Positions 34,911 through 44,281 of a stretch of 64,000 nucleotides of DNA are shown in pieces (position 1 is the first letter of the stretch; each line of letters opens with the position of its first letter). The notes beneath the pieces were generated by a model. That model saw only the letters and a program-made list of their open reading frames with translations. It did not search any database and was not told the origin of the DNA. Position numbers and translations under genes: made by a program. This DNA comes from Bacillus thuringiensis (GTDB taxonomy: Bacteria > Bacillota > Bacilli > Bacillales > Bacillaceae_G). The stretch spans positions 2,105,501-2,169,500 of the forward strand of contig NZ_CP155559.1 of assembly GCF_022095615.2 (NCBI RefSeq), written 5' to 3'.

Positions 34911-34944
34911 AAAAAGAAAGGGGGACTACCTCCTTTCTTTTTTT
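34911..34944 (+). terminator. Terminator of the Pmp3-like gene
   Basis: AAGAAAGG and CCTTTCTT arms with a G/C-rich centre and T7. Confidence 0.85.
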
Positions 34945-34957
34945 ATGCTGTTTAAGT

Positions 34958-35167
34958 TTAAATTTTAGTATAGCGGTAAGAATTTTTAATATAAGTATTG
35001 TGATAATTAGTTTTAGAATGTGCGTTTAATAAACCGGTGTAAATATTTTCAGGCACGTTAAAGAAATCATACATTCCATTCTTTAATTGAATGCGTAAAA
35101 TCATAGAAAAAGGATTATAGCCAACAGCAACTATATTTTTTGAAATCACGGGAGATAGCTTCATCAT
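34958..35167 (-). CDS. KTSC domain protein
   Basis: A 69-residue protein MMKLSPVISKNIVAVGYNPF..., with LRIQLKNGMYDFFNVPENIY and a TNYHNTYIKNSY end, as in KTSC domains. Family function is unknown; members are often fused or linked to nucleic-acid enzymes. Start 35167 chosen because GTGAGG lies 9 nt upstream. Faces the Pmp3-like gene convergently. Confidence 0.8.
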   Translation of the reverse strand: MMKLSPVISKNIVAVGYNPFSMILRIQLKNGMYDFFNVPENIYTGLLNAHSKTNYHNTYIKNSYRYTKI

Positions 35168-35361
35168 TACGCAACGCCTCACTTTTTATTTTTAATAATT
35201 TCTTGTAAATGTTGAGGTTGTGGTGTTGAAATCCCTATAATTAAAGAGGTATTATATTTATATGCAATATATTAAATGTTCGTTATACGTAATTATAAGG
35301 AAGTTCACACGAAGTACATATCGTTGTGCTATTTTTATTTCACCTTTGATTTATAAATAAG

Positions 35362-35596
35362 AAAATATTGACCATTTGAAAAAAAGGTATATTATTTATA
35401 CGAGGTATGAAAAATTCACTTTTTACATTCTATGCTTAAAGGGGCAGCATTATTAGGAAAAATAGAAGTGAAAATAGTTTGTATAAGAAGTATTCTAAAA
35501 TTTATAATCTGTGAATTAGGAAAATATTGAATGCTCCAGGTCAATATACTTTCTTAATTAACTTCAGTTTAGAAAGTGACCTCAATATTTTTAAGT
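35362..35596 (+). promoter_or_regulatory. Structured leader upstream of the penicillin-binding protein
   Basis: Three stacked helices pair 35521-35529 with 35583-35591, AGGTCA (35538-35543) with TGACCT (35577-35582), and CTTTCT (35549-35554) with AGAAAG (35571-35576), ending in a T-run. The segment GGTCAATAT (35539-35547) can instead pair with ATATTGACC at 35365-35373. Two exclusive folds, one terminator-like, would suit attenuation. Not matched to a known riboswitch class. Confidence 0.45.
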
Positions 35597-35633
35597 AAAT
35601 CAACGGGAGAATTGAAAGGCAGGAGAAAGTAAC

Positions 35634-38132
35634 ATGTCAGAAAATTATCGTTCTCGAGAGGAGCGACGACAAGTTAAAAAGAAAAAACAACCAGCTTCTA
35701 AAGCAAAAAAACCAAAAGGTAAAACATCATTCTTTCGTAAGTTTTTAATTACATGTTTATTACTTGGCATTGTTGGTTTAGTGGCGGGGGTTGCTACCTT
35801 TTTCGTAATGATTAAGGATGCACCAAAACTTGAGAAAGCAAAACTTGTTAATCCGTTATCCTCAAAAATTTATGATAAAAATGGCGATTTGGTATATGAA
35901 TACGGGAAAGAAAAACGGACGAATGTTACGTATGATCAAATTCCTAAATTAGTAGAAAATGCATTTTTAGCAACAGAGGATGCACGTTTTTATGAGCATA
36001 GTGGAGTAGACTTTAAAGGTACTGCTCGTGCTGTTTTGGTGAGTCTTAAAGGAGATTACGGTTCACAAGGTGGAAGTACAATAACGCAGCAGGTTATTAA
36101 AAACTACTTCTTATCGATGGAAAAAACATCAAAACGTAAGGTTCAGGAAATATATTTAGCGTATAAGTTAGAACAACAGTATTCAAAACATGAAATTTTA
36201 GAAATGTATTTAAATAAAATTAATTTAGGAAACCGTTCATATGGTATCGCAACAGCAGCACAAAACTACTATGGTAAAGAATTGAAAGATTTAACATTAC
36301 CAGAAGTTGCGATGCTTGCAGGTTTACCGAAAGCACCGAATAACTATGATCCAACGAAAACAGAAAATATTCAAAGAGCAACAGAAAGAAGAGATGTTGT
36401 ACTAAAATTAATGAATCGACATGGTTATATTACGAAGACAGAAATGGAAGAAGCTTCGAAAGTCAAAGTAATAGATGGACTTAAAACTGCAACTGTTCAG
36501 GCAATGCCATATCCTGCATTTATGGATGCGGTTGTGAAAGAAGTTGAAAAAGAATTGCCAGATGCTAACATTGGTTCTGACGGTTTAGAAATTTATACAA
36601 CTTTAGATATAGAAGCACAAAAGGCTGCTGATAGGATATTAGATGAAAATATTATTAATTATCCAAATGATAAATTCCAAAGTGCTTTCACATTTATGGA
36701 TACGAAAACAGGTGAGATTCGTGCTATAGGCAGTGGGCGCGGTGAAAATAAAGCAGTATTTAAAGGGCATAATATGGCAATTGAATTAGATCGTGCGGCT
36801 GGTTCAACTATGAAGCCAATCTTTGATTACGGTCCTGCAATTGAATATTTAAAATGGGCTACGTATCATCAAATCGATGACTCTCCATTTAAATATTCAA
36901 CGGGACAAGAACTTCGAAATGCGGACAGAAGTCATTTAGGCCCAATTACTATGCGCGAAGCGTTAAAAATGTCGCGTAACGTTCCGGCAGTTAAAACTGC
37001 AAAAGAAGTAGGACTTAATAAATCAAAGGAATTCTCTGAGAAATTAGGTATTACATTTAATAAACCGCCGGCAGAATCTACAGCTATTGGTACGAACGAA
37101 GTATCACCAACTGAAATGGCGGGTGCTTATGCGACATTTGGTAATGGTGGTAAGTATACGAAACCGCATTTTGTTAAGAAAGTAGTTTATCCAGACGGCA
37201 AGTCACAAAGTTTTGGGCAAAAACCAAAACAAGTTATAGCTGATTCTACAGCATATATGATTACTGATATGCTTCGTTCAGTAGTGACATCAGGTACTGG
37301 TACAGCGGCAAATATTAGTTCTTTAGATGTAGCTGGTAAAACGGGTACAACAAACTATGATTCAAAACAATTGGCGAAATATAACATTCCAGAAAGTGCA
37401 ACTCGTGATAGTTGGTTTGCGGGTTATACACCACAATATACGATGGCAGTATGGACTGGATATATGAAAGATGGTAAAGACGAGTATATTAGTAGTAAAA
37501 ATACGAAAGTTGCACAGTTGATCTTCAAAGAAATGATGAGGGAGTTTGCTACTGACAAATCAAGATTTAAAATGCCAAGTAGTGTTATTCAAGAAGGTAG
37601 TGAGCTACGTATAAAAGGTGAAAAACGTGATTCTTCTCCAAATACGAGCGTACCGGATACAACAGAGCAACCAAAACAAGATCAGCAGCAAAAAACTGAA
37701 GAAGAGCAAAAGCAAGAAGAATTAAAAAAACAGGAAGAACTTAAAAAACAAGAAGAACAAAAGCAACAAGAGGAACTGAAGAAGCAAGAAGAACAAAAGA
37801 AACTAGAAGAGCAAAAGAAACAAGAAGAAGAAAAGAAACAAAATAACGGAAATGGCCAAGGAACGACGCCTCCAGCAAATAACGGAGGAGGCCAAGGAAA
37901 TACAACACCTCCAGCAAATAACGGAGGAGGCCAAGGAAATACGACACCTCCAGCAAATAACGGAGGAGGTCAAGGAAATACGACACCTCCAGCAAATAAC
38001 GGAGGAGGCCAAGGAAATACGACACCTCCAGCAAATAATGGAGGAGGTCAAGGGAATACAACTCCACCAGCGACCACACAACCAGATGCTGGCGGGAATA
38101 CAGGAGAAGCTCCTGCTAATAATGTACAATAA
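35634..38132 (+). CDS. Class A penicillin-binding protein, PBP1A type, with repetitive tail
   Basis: A bifunctional peptidoglycan synthase of 832 residues. It has a basic cytosolic N-terminus, one membrane helix at about 36-60, a glycosyltransferase domain with the catalytic E115 in ATEDARFYEH and GGSTITQQ, and a transpeptidase domain with S391 in STMK, SRN at 447-449 and KTGT at 569-572. From about 670 a Lys/Glu/Gln coiled-coil-like segment precedes six units of GGGQGNTTPPANN and a short end. The catalytic part lies outside the cell. AGGAGAAAG precedes the ATG. It is a paralogue of PonA; the specific role is not known. Monocistronic. Confidence 0.92.
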   Translation: MSENYRSREERRQVKKKKQPASKAKKPKGKTSFFRKFLITCLLLGIVGLVAGVATFFVMIKDAPKLEKAKLVNPLSSKIYDKNGDLVYEYGKEKRTNVTYDQIPKLVENAFLATEDARFYEHSGVDFKGTARAVLVSLKGDYGSQGGSTITQQVIKNYFLSMEKTSKRKVQEIYLAYKLEQQYSKHEILEMYLNKINLGNRSYGIATAAQNYYGKELKDLTLPEVAMLAGLPKAPNNYDPTKTENIQRATERRDVVLKLMNRHGYITKTEMEEASKVKVIDGLKTATVQAMPYPAFMDAVVKEVEKELPDANIGSDGLEIYTTLDIEAQKAADRILDENIINYPNDKFQSAFTFMDTKTGEIRAIGSGRGENKAVFKGHNMAIELDRAAGSTMKPIFDYGPAIEYLKWATYHQIDDSPFKYSTGQELRNADRSHLGPITMREALKMSRNVPAVKTAKEVGLNKSKEFSEKLGITFNKPPAESTAIGTNEVSPTEMAGAYATFGNGGKYTKPHFVKKVVYPDGKSQSFGQKPKQVIADSTAYMITDMLRSVVTSGTGTAANISSLDVAGKTGTTNYDSKQLAKYNIPESATRDSWFAGYTPQYTMAVWTGYMKDGKDEYISSKNTKVAQLIFKEMMREFATDKSRFKMPSSVIQEGSELRIKGEKRDSSPNTSVPDTTEQPKQDQQQKTEEEQKQEELKKQEELKKQEEQKQQEELKKQEEQKKLEEQKKQEEEKKQNNGNGQGTTPPANNGGGQGNTTPPANNGGGQGNTTPPANNGGGQGNTTPPANNGGGQGNTTPPANNGGGQGNTTPPATTQPDAGGNTGEAPANNVQ
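37848..38075 (+). repeat. 39-nt coding tandem repeat in the PBP tail
   Basis: Six copies of a 39-nt unit encoding GGGQGNTTPPANN, four of them nearly identical at the DNA level, follow a 12-15-nt Lys/Glu/Gln repeat at 37680-37845. Copy number is likely to vary between strains. Confidence 0.9.
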
Positions 38133-38152
38133 GAAAAATTTGTAAAAAATAT

Positions 38153-38200
38153 AAAAAAGCATTTAAGATTTGTAAGAATTACGATCTTAAGTGCTTTTTT
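38153..38200 (+). terminator. Terminator of the PBP gene
   Basis: AAAAAAGCATTTAAGAT pairs with ATCTTAAGTGCTTTTTT around a 14-nt loop. Confidence 0.92.
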
Positions 38201-38460
38201 ATCGTTAAAATCAAAATGTTAATTAGCGCTTTACTACAGAAAATTCTATAGTAAGTCCTTTATGTGGGATAAGGAATAAATAGTTGTTATGTGAAATCGC
38301 TAAATAGTTTCCATACTATTAGTTGACGAGCTTTATATGTTCTTTTACACTTGGATATGTGAATTTCAGCTGAAAAAGAGAATTGCCTTATTACATATAT
38401 GTTGAAAAAGCTAGTATACAAAGTTTTAAATGATTTGAAAAGATAGAGGGGCGTTTCATA
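38201..38460. other. Intergenic region before the YdeI-like gene
   Basis: 260 nt, AT-rich. No gene seen. It must contain the promoter of the next gene. Confidence 0.35.
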
Positions 38461-39117
38461 TTGACAAATAGCAGAATGAATCCTAAAGTTGATGAATTTT
38501 TAAATGGCGCAAAAAAGTGGAGAGAAGAATACGAGAAGTTAAGAAGCATTGTTCTTGACTGTGAATTAACAGAAGATTTTAAGTGGATGCATCCTTGTTA
38601 CACGTTTGCGAAAAAAAACATAGTTTTAATTCATGGTTTTAAAGAATATTGTGCGCTTCAGTTTCATAAAGGTGCATTGTTGCAGGATACTCATAGGATT
38701 TTAGTCCAACAAACGGAAAATACACAGGCGGCGCGGCAGATTCGGTTTACTAATATACAAGAAATCATTGAAATGGAATCCATTTTGAAGAAATATATTA
38801 CTGAAGCTATTGAAGTTGAAAAAAGAGGTTTGAAAATAGAAAAGAAAGAGCATAAAGAAACTATAATTCCAGAAGAGCTTCAAAATAAATTTGATGATAT
38901 ACCTACTTTTAAAGTTGCCTTTCAGTCGCTTACACCGGGACGCCAAAGAGCATACATCCTTTATTTTTCGCAAGCTAAACAAACTAAAACTCGAACATCC
39001 AGAATAGAAAAATATATGGAGAGGATTTTGGATGGTAAGGGACTAAATGATTGTACGTGCGGGCTGTCTCAAAAAGGGACTAATTGTGATGGATCACATA
39101 AATCTTTGAAACAGTAA
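38461..39117 (+). CDS. YdeI/DUF1801 protein with C-terminal CDGSH-like motif
   Basis: A protein of 218 residues starting at TTG 38461 with GAGGGG upstream. Residues 15-120 form the DUF1801 fold (CYTFAKKNIVLIHGFKEYCAL), and residues 140-190 the YdeI C-terminal region (LTPGRQRAYILYFSQAKQTK). After GKGLND, where as I recall B. subtilis YdeI ends, comes an added tail with CTCGLSQKGTNCDGSH, which fits the CDGSH iron-sulfur motif CxC-x2-S-x3-P-x-CDGSH except for Thr in place of Pro. The CDGSH tail could bind a 2Fe-2S cluster through three Cys and a His. Function unknown. Confidence 0.75.
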   Translation: MTNSRMNPKVDEFLNGAKKWREEYEKLRSIVLDCELTEDFKWMHPCYTFAKKNIVLIHGFKEYCALQFHKGALLQDTHRILVQQTENTQAARQIRFTNIQEIIEMESILKKYITEAIEVEKRGLKIEKKEHKETIIPEELQNKFDDIPTFKVAFQSLTPGRQRAYILYFSQAKQTKTRTSRIEKYMERILDGKGLNDCTCGLSQKGTNCDGSHKSLKQ

Positions 39118-39182
39118 GATTTGTAGTTAAATCTTTGATTCATGTATTTTATTAACAGTGTATTTATGTTTGTAAATTACAT

Positions 39183-39223
39183 AAAAAGTCGAATTCCGAG
39201 TTATTAGGAGTTCGACTTTTTGT
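39183..39223. terminator. Bidirectional terminator
   Basis: AAAAAGTCGAA pairs with TTCGACTTTTT with an inner TCC/GGA pair. Lies between convergent genes. Confidence 0.88.
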
Positions 39224-39281
39224 ATATTGAAAATAAATTGACATATTATTTTCGTTAAAATGAAGCAATGCAATGATGAAT

Positions 39282-39566
39282 TTAAATGTTAAAAGTACCG
39301 TAGAAATTTTGAAAATAAATTGATGGAAAATGATAAAAAACTTGAGCCTGAGGCAATGGAGTATAACTGGGATTGTAATAGGTAGTACTACTTGGATGTG
39401 CGCCATGATGCCAAAATGAGGGAGTAACTTGACCGGGAATTTGATATTGTTGCCAAGTTGCGGGAAGTTCAATTCCGACATCAGAACTAGCTGTATGAAC
39501 GGCGGGAGCGTGTATTTCGGGAATCGAAGGAACAACCACGGCAGTAACTCTTGATGATATCCACAT
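39282..39566 (-). CDS. Pro/Tyr/His-rich small protein, possibly spore associated
   Basis: A 94-residue protein MWISSRVTAVVVPSIPEIHA..., rich in Pro, Tyr, His and Ser with HHGAHPSSTTYYNPSYTPLP and an aromatic end. AGGAGTGAT lies about 9 nt before the ATG; the open upstream extension has no such site. Low-complexity aromatic and His-rich sequences are common in coat proteins, but no family is recognised. Confidence 0.55.
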   Translation of the reverse strand: MWISSRVTAVVVPSIPEIHAPAVHTASSDVGIELPATWQQYQIPGQVTPSFWHHGAHPSSTTYYNPSYTPLPQAQVFYHFPSIYFQNFYGTFNI

Positions 39567-39805
39567 AAAAATAATCACTCCTAAGTTGTGATAATAAAGT
39601 AGTATATTCTTTTCACACGTATAAAGGTACATTCTAGATAGGACTTTAGGCTAAGGTATACGTATAAAGTTGTAAGACTAATTTAAATGGATGATGGACC
39701 ATTTATTATAAAAAGATACGTCTATTTACGGAGGGCAAAGGGGTTAAGAAAATGTAAAATGGAGGTGTTAATTGCAATAACTTACGTGTTTATGGAGGAA
39801 TTTTA

Positions 39806-40951
39806 ATGGAACGATTATGGACGAAATCATTTATTCAAATGACTTTCGCAATGTTATTTTTATTTACAGGATTTTATTTACTTGTACCAACGCTCCCTCT
39901 CTTTATTAAAGAGATAGGTGGGAATGAATCACAAGTTGGACTTATGATGGGGATGTTTACAATAGCAGCAGTTGTAATACGACCAATTATCGGAGGAATG
40001 TTAGATCAATATGGTAGAAAATCTTTTATTATTTTCGGACTCATCTTTTTTGGGTTAACGATGTATTCTTATAATTTAGCGTCGACTATTGTCCTTTTAG
40101 CTGTTTTGCGGGTTATTCATGGAGTAACATGGGCTGTTTCTACAACAGCTGTTGGAACAGCGATAACTGATATTATTCCAGATTCACGCCGTGGTGAAGG
40201 GATGGGGTGGTACGGGATGGCCATGACAATTGCAATGGCCATCGGCCCAATGATTGGATTATCGGTGGTACAACATTATTCATTTCACGGCCTATTCTTG
40301 TTAGCAACTCTTTTATCCTTTATGGCAGTCCTATTATCGTTCATGACGAAAATGCCATTCACACCCCAAAAAGAAAAAGGGAAAATGCAGTTGTTTGAAA
40401 AATCGGTTCTATCCATTACGATTGTTGTTTTCTTTTTATCATTTGCATATGGAGGGATTACGACGTTTTTACCGCTATTTGCATCGTCAATTGATGTGAA
40501 TCCTGGGACATTCTTTCTTGTATATGCAGTTGCTTTAACAATTGTACGACCAATTTCAGGAAAACTATTAGATAAGTATGGTGAAGTATTTATCATACTC
40601 CCGGCACTATGTATTACTATTATCGCAATAGTTGTATTAACACTTTCAAATAGTTTAATGGGTGTAATTATCGCCGCTGCATTATACGGTGTTGGGTTCG
40701 GTTCAGCGCAACCGGCATTGCAAGCAGCGATGATTACAATTGTTGACCGGAGTAGAAGAGGAGTTGCTAACGCTTCGTTCTTTACCGCATTTGATCTAGG
40801 GATTGGACTTGGTGCGATTTTACTTGGAGTTGTTTCGCAAATGTTTGGTTACCGTATTTTATTTGCAGGTAGTGCAATTTCAGGATTACTTGCTTTAATT
40901 ATTTTTGTCGTTTTTGTAAAACAGCGATTAGGTAAAAAAGAATTTGCGTAA
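39806..40951 (+). CDS. MFS transporter
   Basis: A major facilitator superfamily permease of 381 residues with 12 hydrophobic helices. Loop 2-3 has GMLDQYGRKSFI, and the centre has GFGSAQPALQAAM, typical of proton-coupled drug or sugar efflux members. GGAGG lies upstream of the ATG. The substrate cannot be told from the sequence. A decayed gene follows 15 nt later. Confidence 0.88.
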   Translation: MERLWTKSFIQMTFAMLFLFTGFYLLVPTLPLFIKEIGGNESQVGLMMGMFTIAAVVIRPIIGGMLDQYGRKSFIIFGLIFFGLTMYSYNLASTIVLLAVLRVIHGVTWAVSTTAVGTAITDIIPDSRRGEGMGWYGMAMTIAMAIGPMIGLSVVQHYSFHGLFLLATLLSFMAVLLSFMTKMPFTPQKEKGKMQLFEKSVLSITIVVFFLSFAYGGITTFLPLFASSIDVNPGTFFLVYAVALTIVRPISGKLLDKYGEVFIILPALCITIIAIVVLTLSNSLMGVIIAAALYGVGFGSAQPALQAAMITIVDRSRRGVANASFFTAFDLGIGLGAILLGVVSQMFGYRILFAGSAISGLLALIIFVVFVKQRLGKKEFA

Positions 40952-40966
40952 GCGGGAGTAACAAAG

Positions 40967-41210
40967 ATGAAAATTTCAATTGAACTTAACGATTTGCAAT
41001 GGTTAAAGGATAACATATTAATAGTTCAATTCAGCCGGACTATTCTTTAGGGATAGTTTCTGAGAAATCAGATGGGGAAATCGTATCAGTTGAGAAAGAA
41101 GACATTCTATTTTGGGGGATGTTTATAATTTTTGGTACTTTAAAAACTATCATTTAGTTAAATGTTACTATGAGGAAACGGAAGAAATTCAATTTAATTA
41201 TGTAAAATAA
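40967..41210 (+). pseudogene. Frameshifted small gene
   Basis: GGGAGTAAC and an ATG open MKISIELNDLQWLKDN and continue to a stop at about 41050. In a second frame DYSLGIVSEKSDGEIVSVEK runs on, and in a third DVYNFWYFKNYHLVKCYYEE leads to the stop at 41208. Together these read as one protein of about 80 residues broken by two frameshifts. Family not recognised. It would have been co-transcribed with the MFS gene. Confidence 0.65.
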
Positions 41211-41282
41211 TAACTTTTTTAAAAATAAATAAATTTTATATAAAAATCATATTGAAGAGATAGTGAAATAAATATCATGTGG

Positions 41283-41320
41283 AAACGAGTTGTAGATGTA
41301 TACAACTCGTTTTTTTTATT
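41283..41320 (+). terminator. Terminator after the relic
   Basis: AACGAGTTGTA pairs with TACAACTCGTT around a short loop, followed by T8. Confidence 0.92.
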
Positions 41321-41606
41321 TTCTTAAAAAAATCGGAAGAATGATATATTTAGTAGGATTTCTTGAATCATCCTTATATTTTGTTTTAATAAAAAACAAA
41401 AAGAAGTCTGTCCTTTCTTTATAAAATATGAAAATTATTCTTAAAAAATTGTATTGTTACATCGGAAAAAGTATAGGAAACTTATCATTATAAAATAAAT
41501 TGAAATCTTCTAAAAACTCTGATACATTGAAATAGAAATGTAGTTTCACGATAATGTAAAGGCTTACAGTTATGTGCACGAAGATCTATTAGGATTGGAG
41601 GAAATA
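41321..41606. promoter_or_regulatory. Upstream region of the prp operon
   Basis: 286 nt between a strong terminator and prpC. Apart from the cre-like site at 41555 I see no other certain element. In B. subtilis the related mmg genes are made in the mother cell under sigma-E; I could not place a sigma-E promoter with confidence. Confidence 0.4.
41555..41568 (+). promoter_or_regulatory. cre-like CcpA binding site
   Basis: TGTAAAGGCTTACA is palindromic and matches the cre consensus TGWAARCGYTWNCW at 13 of 14 positions (central C replaced by G). It lies 39-52 nt before the prpC ATG, where CcpA would block or impede transcription in the presence of glucose. Confidence 0.6.
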
Positions 41607-42728
41607 ATGATGAAAGCTGAAGAAAAATTTTCCCCGGGATTAGATGGTATAGTGGCAGCGGAGACGAAGATCTCGTTTCTTGACACAGTGAAAGGTGAAA
41701 TTGTAATTCAAGGGTATGATTTAATCGAACTCTCAAAAACAAAAGAGTATTTAGACATTGTGCACCTTTTATTGGAAGAACATCTACCAAATGAGGATGA
41801 AAAAGCAAAACTTGAAAAGAAATTAAAAGAAGAATACGCGGTACCAGAAGGTGTATTCAACGTATTACAGGCATTACCGAAAGAAACGCACCCGATGGAT
41901 GGATTGCGTACAGGTGTGTCCGCATTAGCTGGTTACGATAATGATATCGAAAACCGCTCGTTAGAGGTAAACAAAAGCCGCGGGTACAAATTATTGAGTA
42001 AAGTACCAAACATTGTAGCGAATAGCTATCATATTTTAAATAATGAAGACCCAATCGAGCCTCTTAAAGAATTATCATATAGCGCGAATTTCTTCTATAT
42101 GTTAACAGGTAAAAAACCAACTGAACTTGAGGAGAAGATCTTTGATCGTTCCCTTGTTTTATATAGTGAACATGAAATGCCAAACTCTACATTTACAGCA
42201 CGCGTTATTGCATCAACTCAATCCGACTTATATGGTGCTTTAACAGGTGCAGTTGCATCTTTAAAAGGTAGCTTACACGGCGGAGCAAACGAAGCGGTTA
42301 TGTACATGCTTTTAGAAGCTGGTAATGTTGAGAAGTTTGAAGAGTTGTTACAGAAGAAACTATATAACAAAGAAAAAATTATGGGCTTTGGACATCGTGT
42401 GTATATGAAGAAGATGGATCCAAGAGCACTTATGATGAAGGAAGCTTTAAAACAGTTATGTGATGTAAAAGGTGATTATACACTATATGAAATGTGTGAA
42501 GCTGGAGAAAAGATTATGGAGAAGGAAAAAGGAATTTATCCAAACCTTGATTATTATGCAGCTCCAGTATATTGGATGCTAGGTATTCCAATTCAACTTT
42601 ACACACCAATCTTCTTTAGCTCTAGAACAGTGGGGTTATGTGCGCACGTTATTGAGCAACATGCAAATAATCGTTTGTTCCGTCCGCGTGTAAATTATAT
42701 TGGCGAGCGACATGTACTTAGTAAGTAA
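41607..42728 (+). CDS. prpC: 2-methylcitrate synthase
   Basis: A citrate synthase family enzyme of 373 residues that condenses propionyl-CoA with oxaloacetate. Catalytic motifs [11 protein letters not shown] and [16 protein letters not shown] are present, with the C-terminal RPRVNYIGE. The length and operon with prpD and prpB support the methylcitrate role (B. subtilis MmgD) over the TCA enzyme. Start 41607 is chosen because GGAGG lies just upstream; the frame is open from 41574. It is first in the operon. Confidence 0.92.
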   Translation: MMKAEEKFSPGLDGIVAAETKISFLDTVKGEIVIQGYDLIELSKTKEYLDIVHLLLEEHLPNEDEKAKLEKKLKEEYAVPEGVFNVLQALPKETHPMDGLRTGVSALAGYDNDIENRSLEVNKSRGYKLLSKVPNIVANSYHILNNEDPIEPLKELSYSANFFYMLTGKKPTELEEKIFDRSLVLYSEHEMPNSTFTARVIASTQSDLYGALTGAVASLKGSLHGGANEAVMYMLLEAGNVEKFEELLQKKLYNKEKIMGFGHRVYMKKMDPRALMMKEALKQLCDVKGDYTLYEMCEAGEKIMEKEKGIYPNLDYYAAPVYWMLGIPIQLYTPIFFSSRTVGLCAHVIEQHANNRLFRPRVNYIGERHVLSK

Positions 42729-42787
42729 GAACAACTGGGGAGTTGTTAGCGCCGCCCGCCAGATGGGTGTTTGACCGACACCCATCA
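42729..42787 (+). other. Two hairpins between prpC and prpD
   Basis: AACAACT/AGTTGTT (42730-42747) and GATGGGTGT/ACACCCATC (42762-42786) are perfect stems without T-runs, separated by a GC-rich linker. They lie in the 98-nt gap within the operon and could stabilise or process the mRNA. Confidence 0.6.
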
Positions 42788-42826
42788 TTAATAATAACGA
42801 ATTTTCGACAGAAAGGGAAGAATAGC

Positions 42827-44263
42827 ATGATTAAAACAAATGAAATTAAACAAAAAGATGCATTATTAGAAGAAATTGCGGATTATGTATTAAATAAAGA
42901 GGTAACTAGCGCAGAAGCATTCAGTACTGCTCGTTACGTATTACTTGATACGCTTGGATGCGGAATTCTAGCACTACAATATCCAGAGTGTACGAAATTA
43001 CTAGGACCAGTTGTACCAGGAACAATCGTGCCAAATGGTACACGTGTACCAGGTACGTCATATGTGCTTGATCCAGTGAAAGGTGCATTTAATATCGGAT
43101 GTATGATCCGTTGGTTAGACTATAACGATACTTGGCTTGCAGCAGAGTGGGGACATCCATCTGATAACTTAGGCGGAATTTTAGCAGTTGCAGATTATAT
43201 TAGCCGTGTTCGTATTTCAGAAGGAAAAGAACCATTAAAAGTACGTGAAGTATTAGAAATGATGATTAAAGCACATGAAATTCAAGGTGTATTAGCTTTA
43301 GAAAATAGTTTAAACCGTGTTGGTCTTGACCACGTATTATACGTAAAAGTAGCAACAACTGCTGTAGTTGCGAAAATGCTTGGCGGAACACGTGAAGAAA
43401 TCTTTAATGCATTATCACATGCGTGGATTGATAATTCTAGTCTTCGTACATATCGTCATGCTCCAAATACTGGATCACGTAAATCATGGGCAGCAGGTGA
43501 TGCAACAAGCCGCGGTGTTCATCTTGCAATGACTGCTCTAAAAGGTGAAATGGGTTATCCAACAGCATTATCTGCACCAGGTTGGGGATTCCAAGATGTA
43601 TTATTCAATAAACAAGAATTAAAGTTAGCAAGACCACTAGAGTCATATGTAATGGAAAATGTATTATTTAAAGTTTCATATCCAGCAGAATTCCATGCAC
43701 AAACAGCTGCAGAGTGTGCTGTGAAGTTGCATCCTGAAATTAAAGAAAGATTAGATGAAATTGATCGTATTACAATTACAACTCATGAATCAGCAATTCG
43801 TATTATCGATAAAGAAGGTCCATTAAATAACCCAGCTGATCGTGATCATTGCTTACAATATATTACGGCAATCGGTTTATTAAAAGGAGATATCGTTGCA
43901 GACGATTATGAGGATGTAGTAGCAAATGATTCACGTGTAGATGAATTACGTAATAAGATGGTTGTTGTCGAAAACAAGCAGTACAGTTTAGATTACCTTG
44001 ACCCGAACAAGCGCTCAATCGCCAACGCTGTTCAAGTTCACTTTAAAGATGGTACTGTAACAGAAAATGTGGAATGTGAATACCCACTTGGTCACCGTTT
44101 CCGTAGAGACGAAGCGATTCCAAAAGTTGTTCAAAAATTCACTGCAAATATGGCAGGTCATTATTCTAGTAAGCAACAAGAACAAATTCATGAAGTTTGT
44201 TTAAATGAAGAAAAACTAGAAAATATGAATGTAAACGAATTTGTAGATCTATTCTTAATTTAA
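42827..44263 (+). CDS. prpD: 2-methylcitrate dehydratase
   Basis: A MmgE/PrpD family dehydratase of 478 residues that converts 2-methylcitrate to 2-methyl-cis-aconitate. It has the family sequence [20 protein letters not shown] and [12 protein letters not shown]. Start 42827 ([11 protein letters not shown]) has AAAGGGAAG upstream; the frame is open from 42743 through the hairpin region. Co-transcribed with prpC and prpB. Confidence 0.93.
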   Translation: MIKTNEIKQKDALLEEIADYVLNKEVTSAEAFSTARYVLLDTLGCGILALQYPECTKLLGPVVPGTIVPNGTRVPGTSYVLDPVKGAFNIGCMIRWLDYNDTWLAAEWGHPSDNLGGILAVADYISRVRISEGKEPLKVREVLEMMIKAHEIQGVLALENSLNRVGLDHVLYVKVATTAVVAKMLGGTREEIFNALSHAWIDNSSLRTYRHAPNTGSRKSWAAGDATSRGVHLAMTALKGEMGYPTALSAPGWGFQDVLFNKQELKLARPLESYVMENVLFKVSYPAEFHAQTAAECAVKLHPEIKERLDEIDRITITTHESAIRIIDKEGPLNNPADRDHCLQYITAIGLLKGDIVADDYEDVVANDSRVDELRNKMVVVENKQYSLDYLDPNKRSIANAVQVHFKDGTVTENVECEYPLGHRFRRDEAIPKVVQKFTANMAGHYSSKQQEQIHEVCLNEEKLENMNVNEFVDLFLI

Positions 44264-44281
44264 TAATAGGGGGAATCTAGA

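Noticed and set aside
37848..38075. Regular 39-nt repeats as a possible CRISPR
   Set aside because: No spacers; the units are contiguous and in frame in a surface protein tail.
37741..38162. Minus-strand frames and a plus-strand alternate frame at the PBP tail
   Set aside because: Created by the 39-nt repeat in another frame; the main frame continues uninterrupted from the transpeptidase domain.
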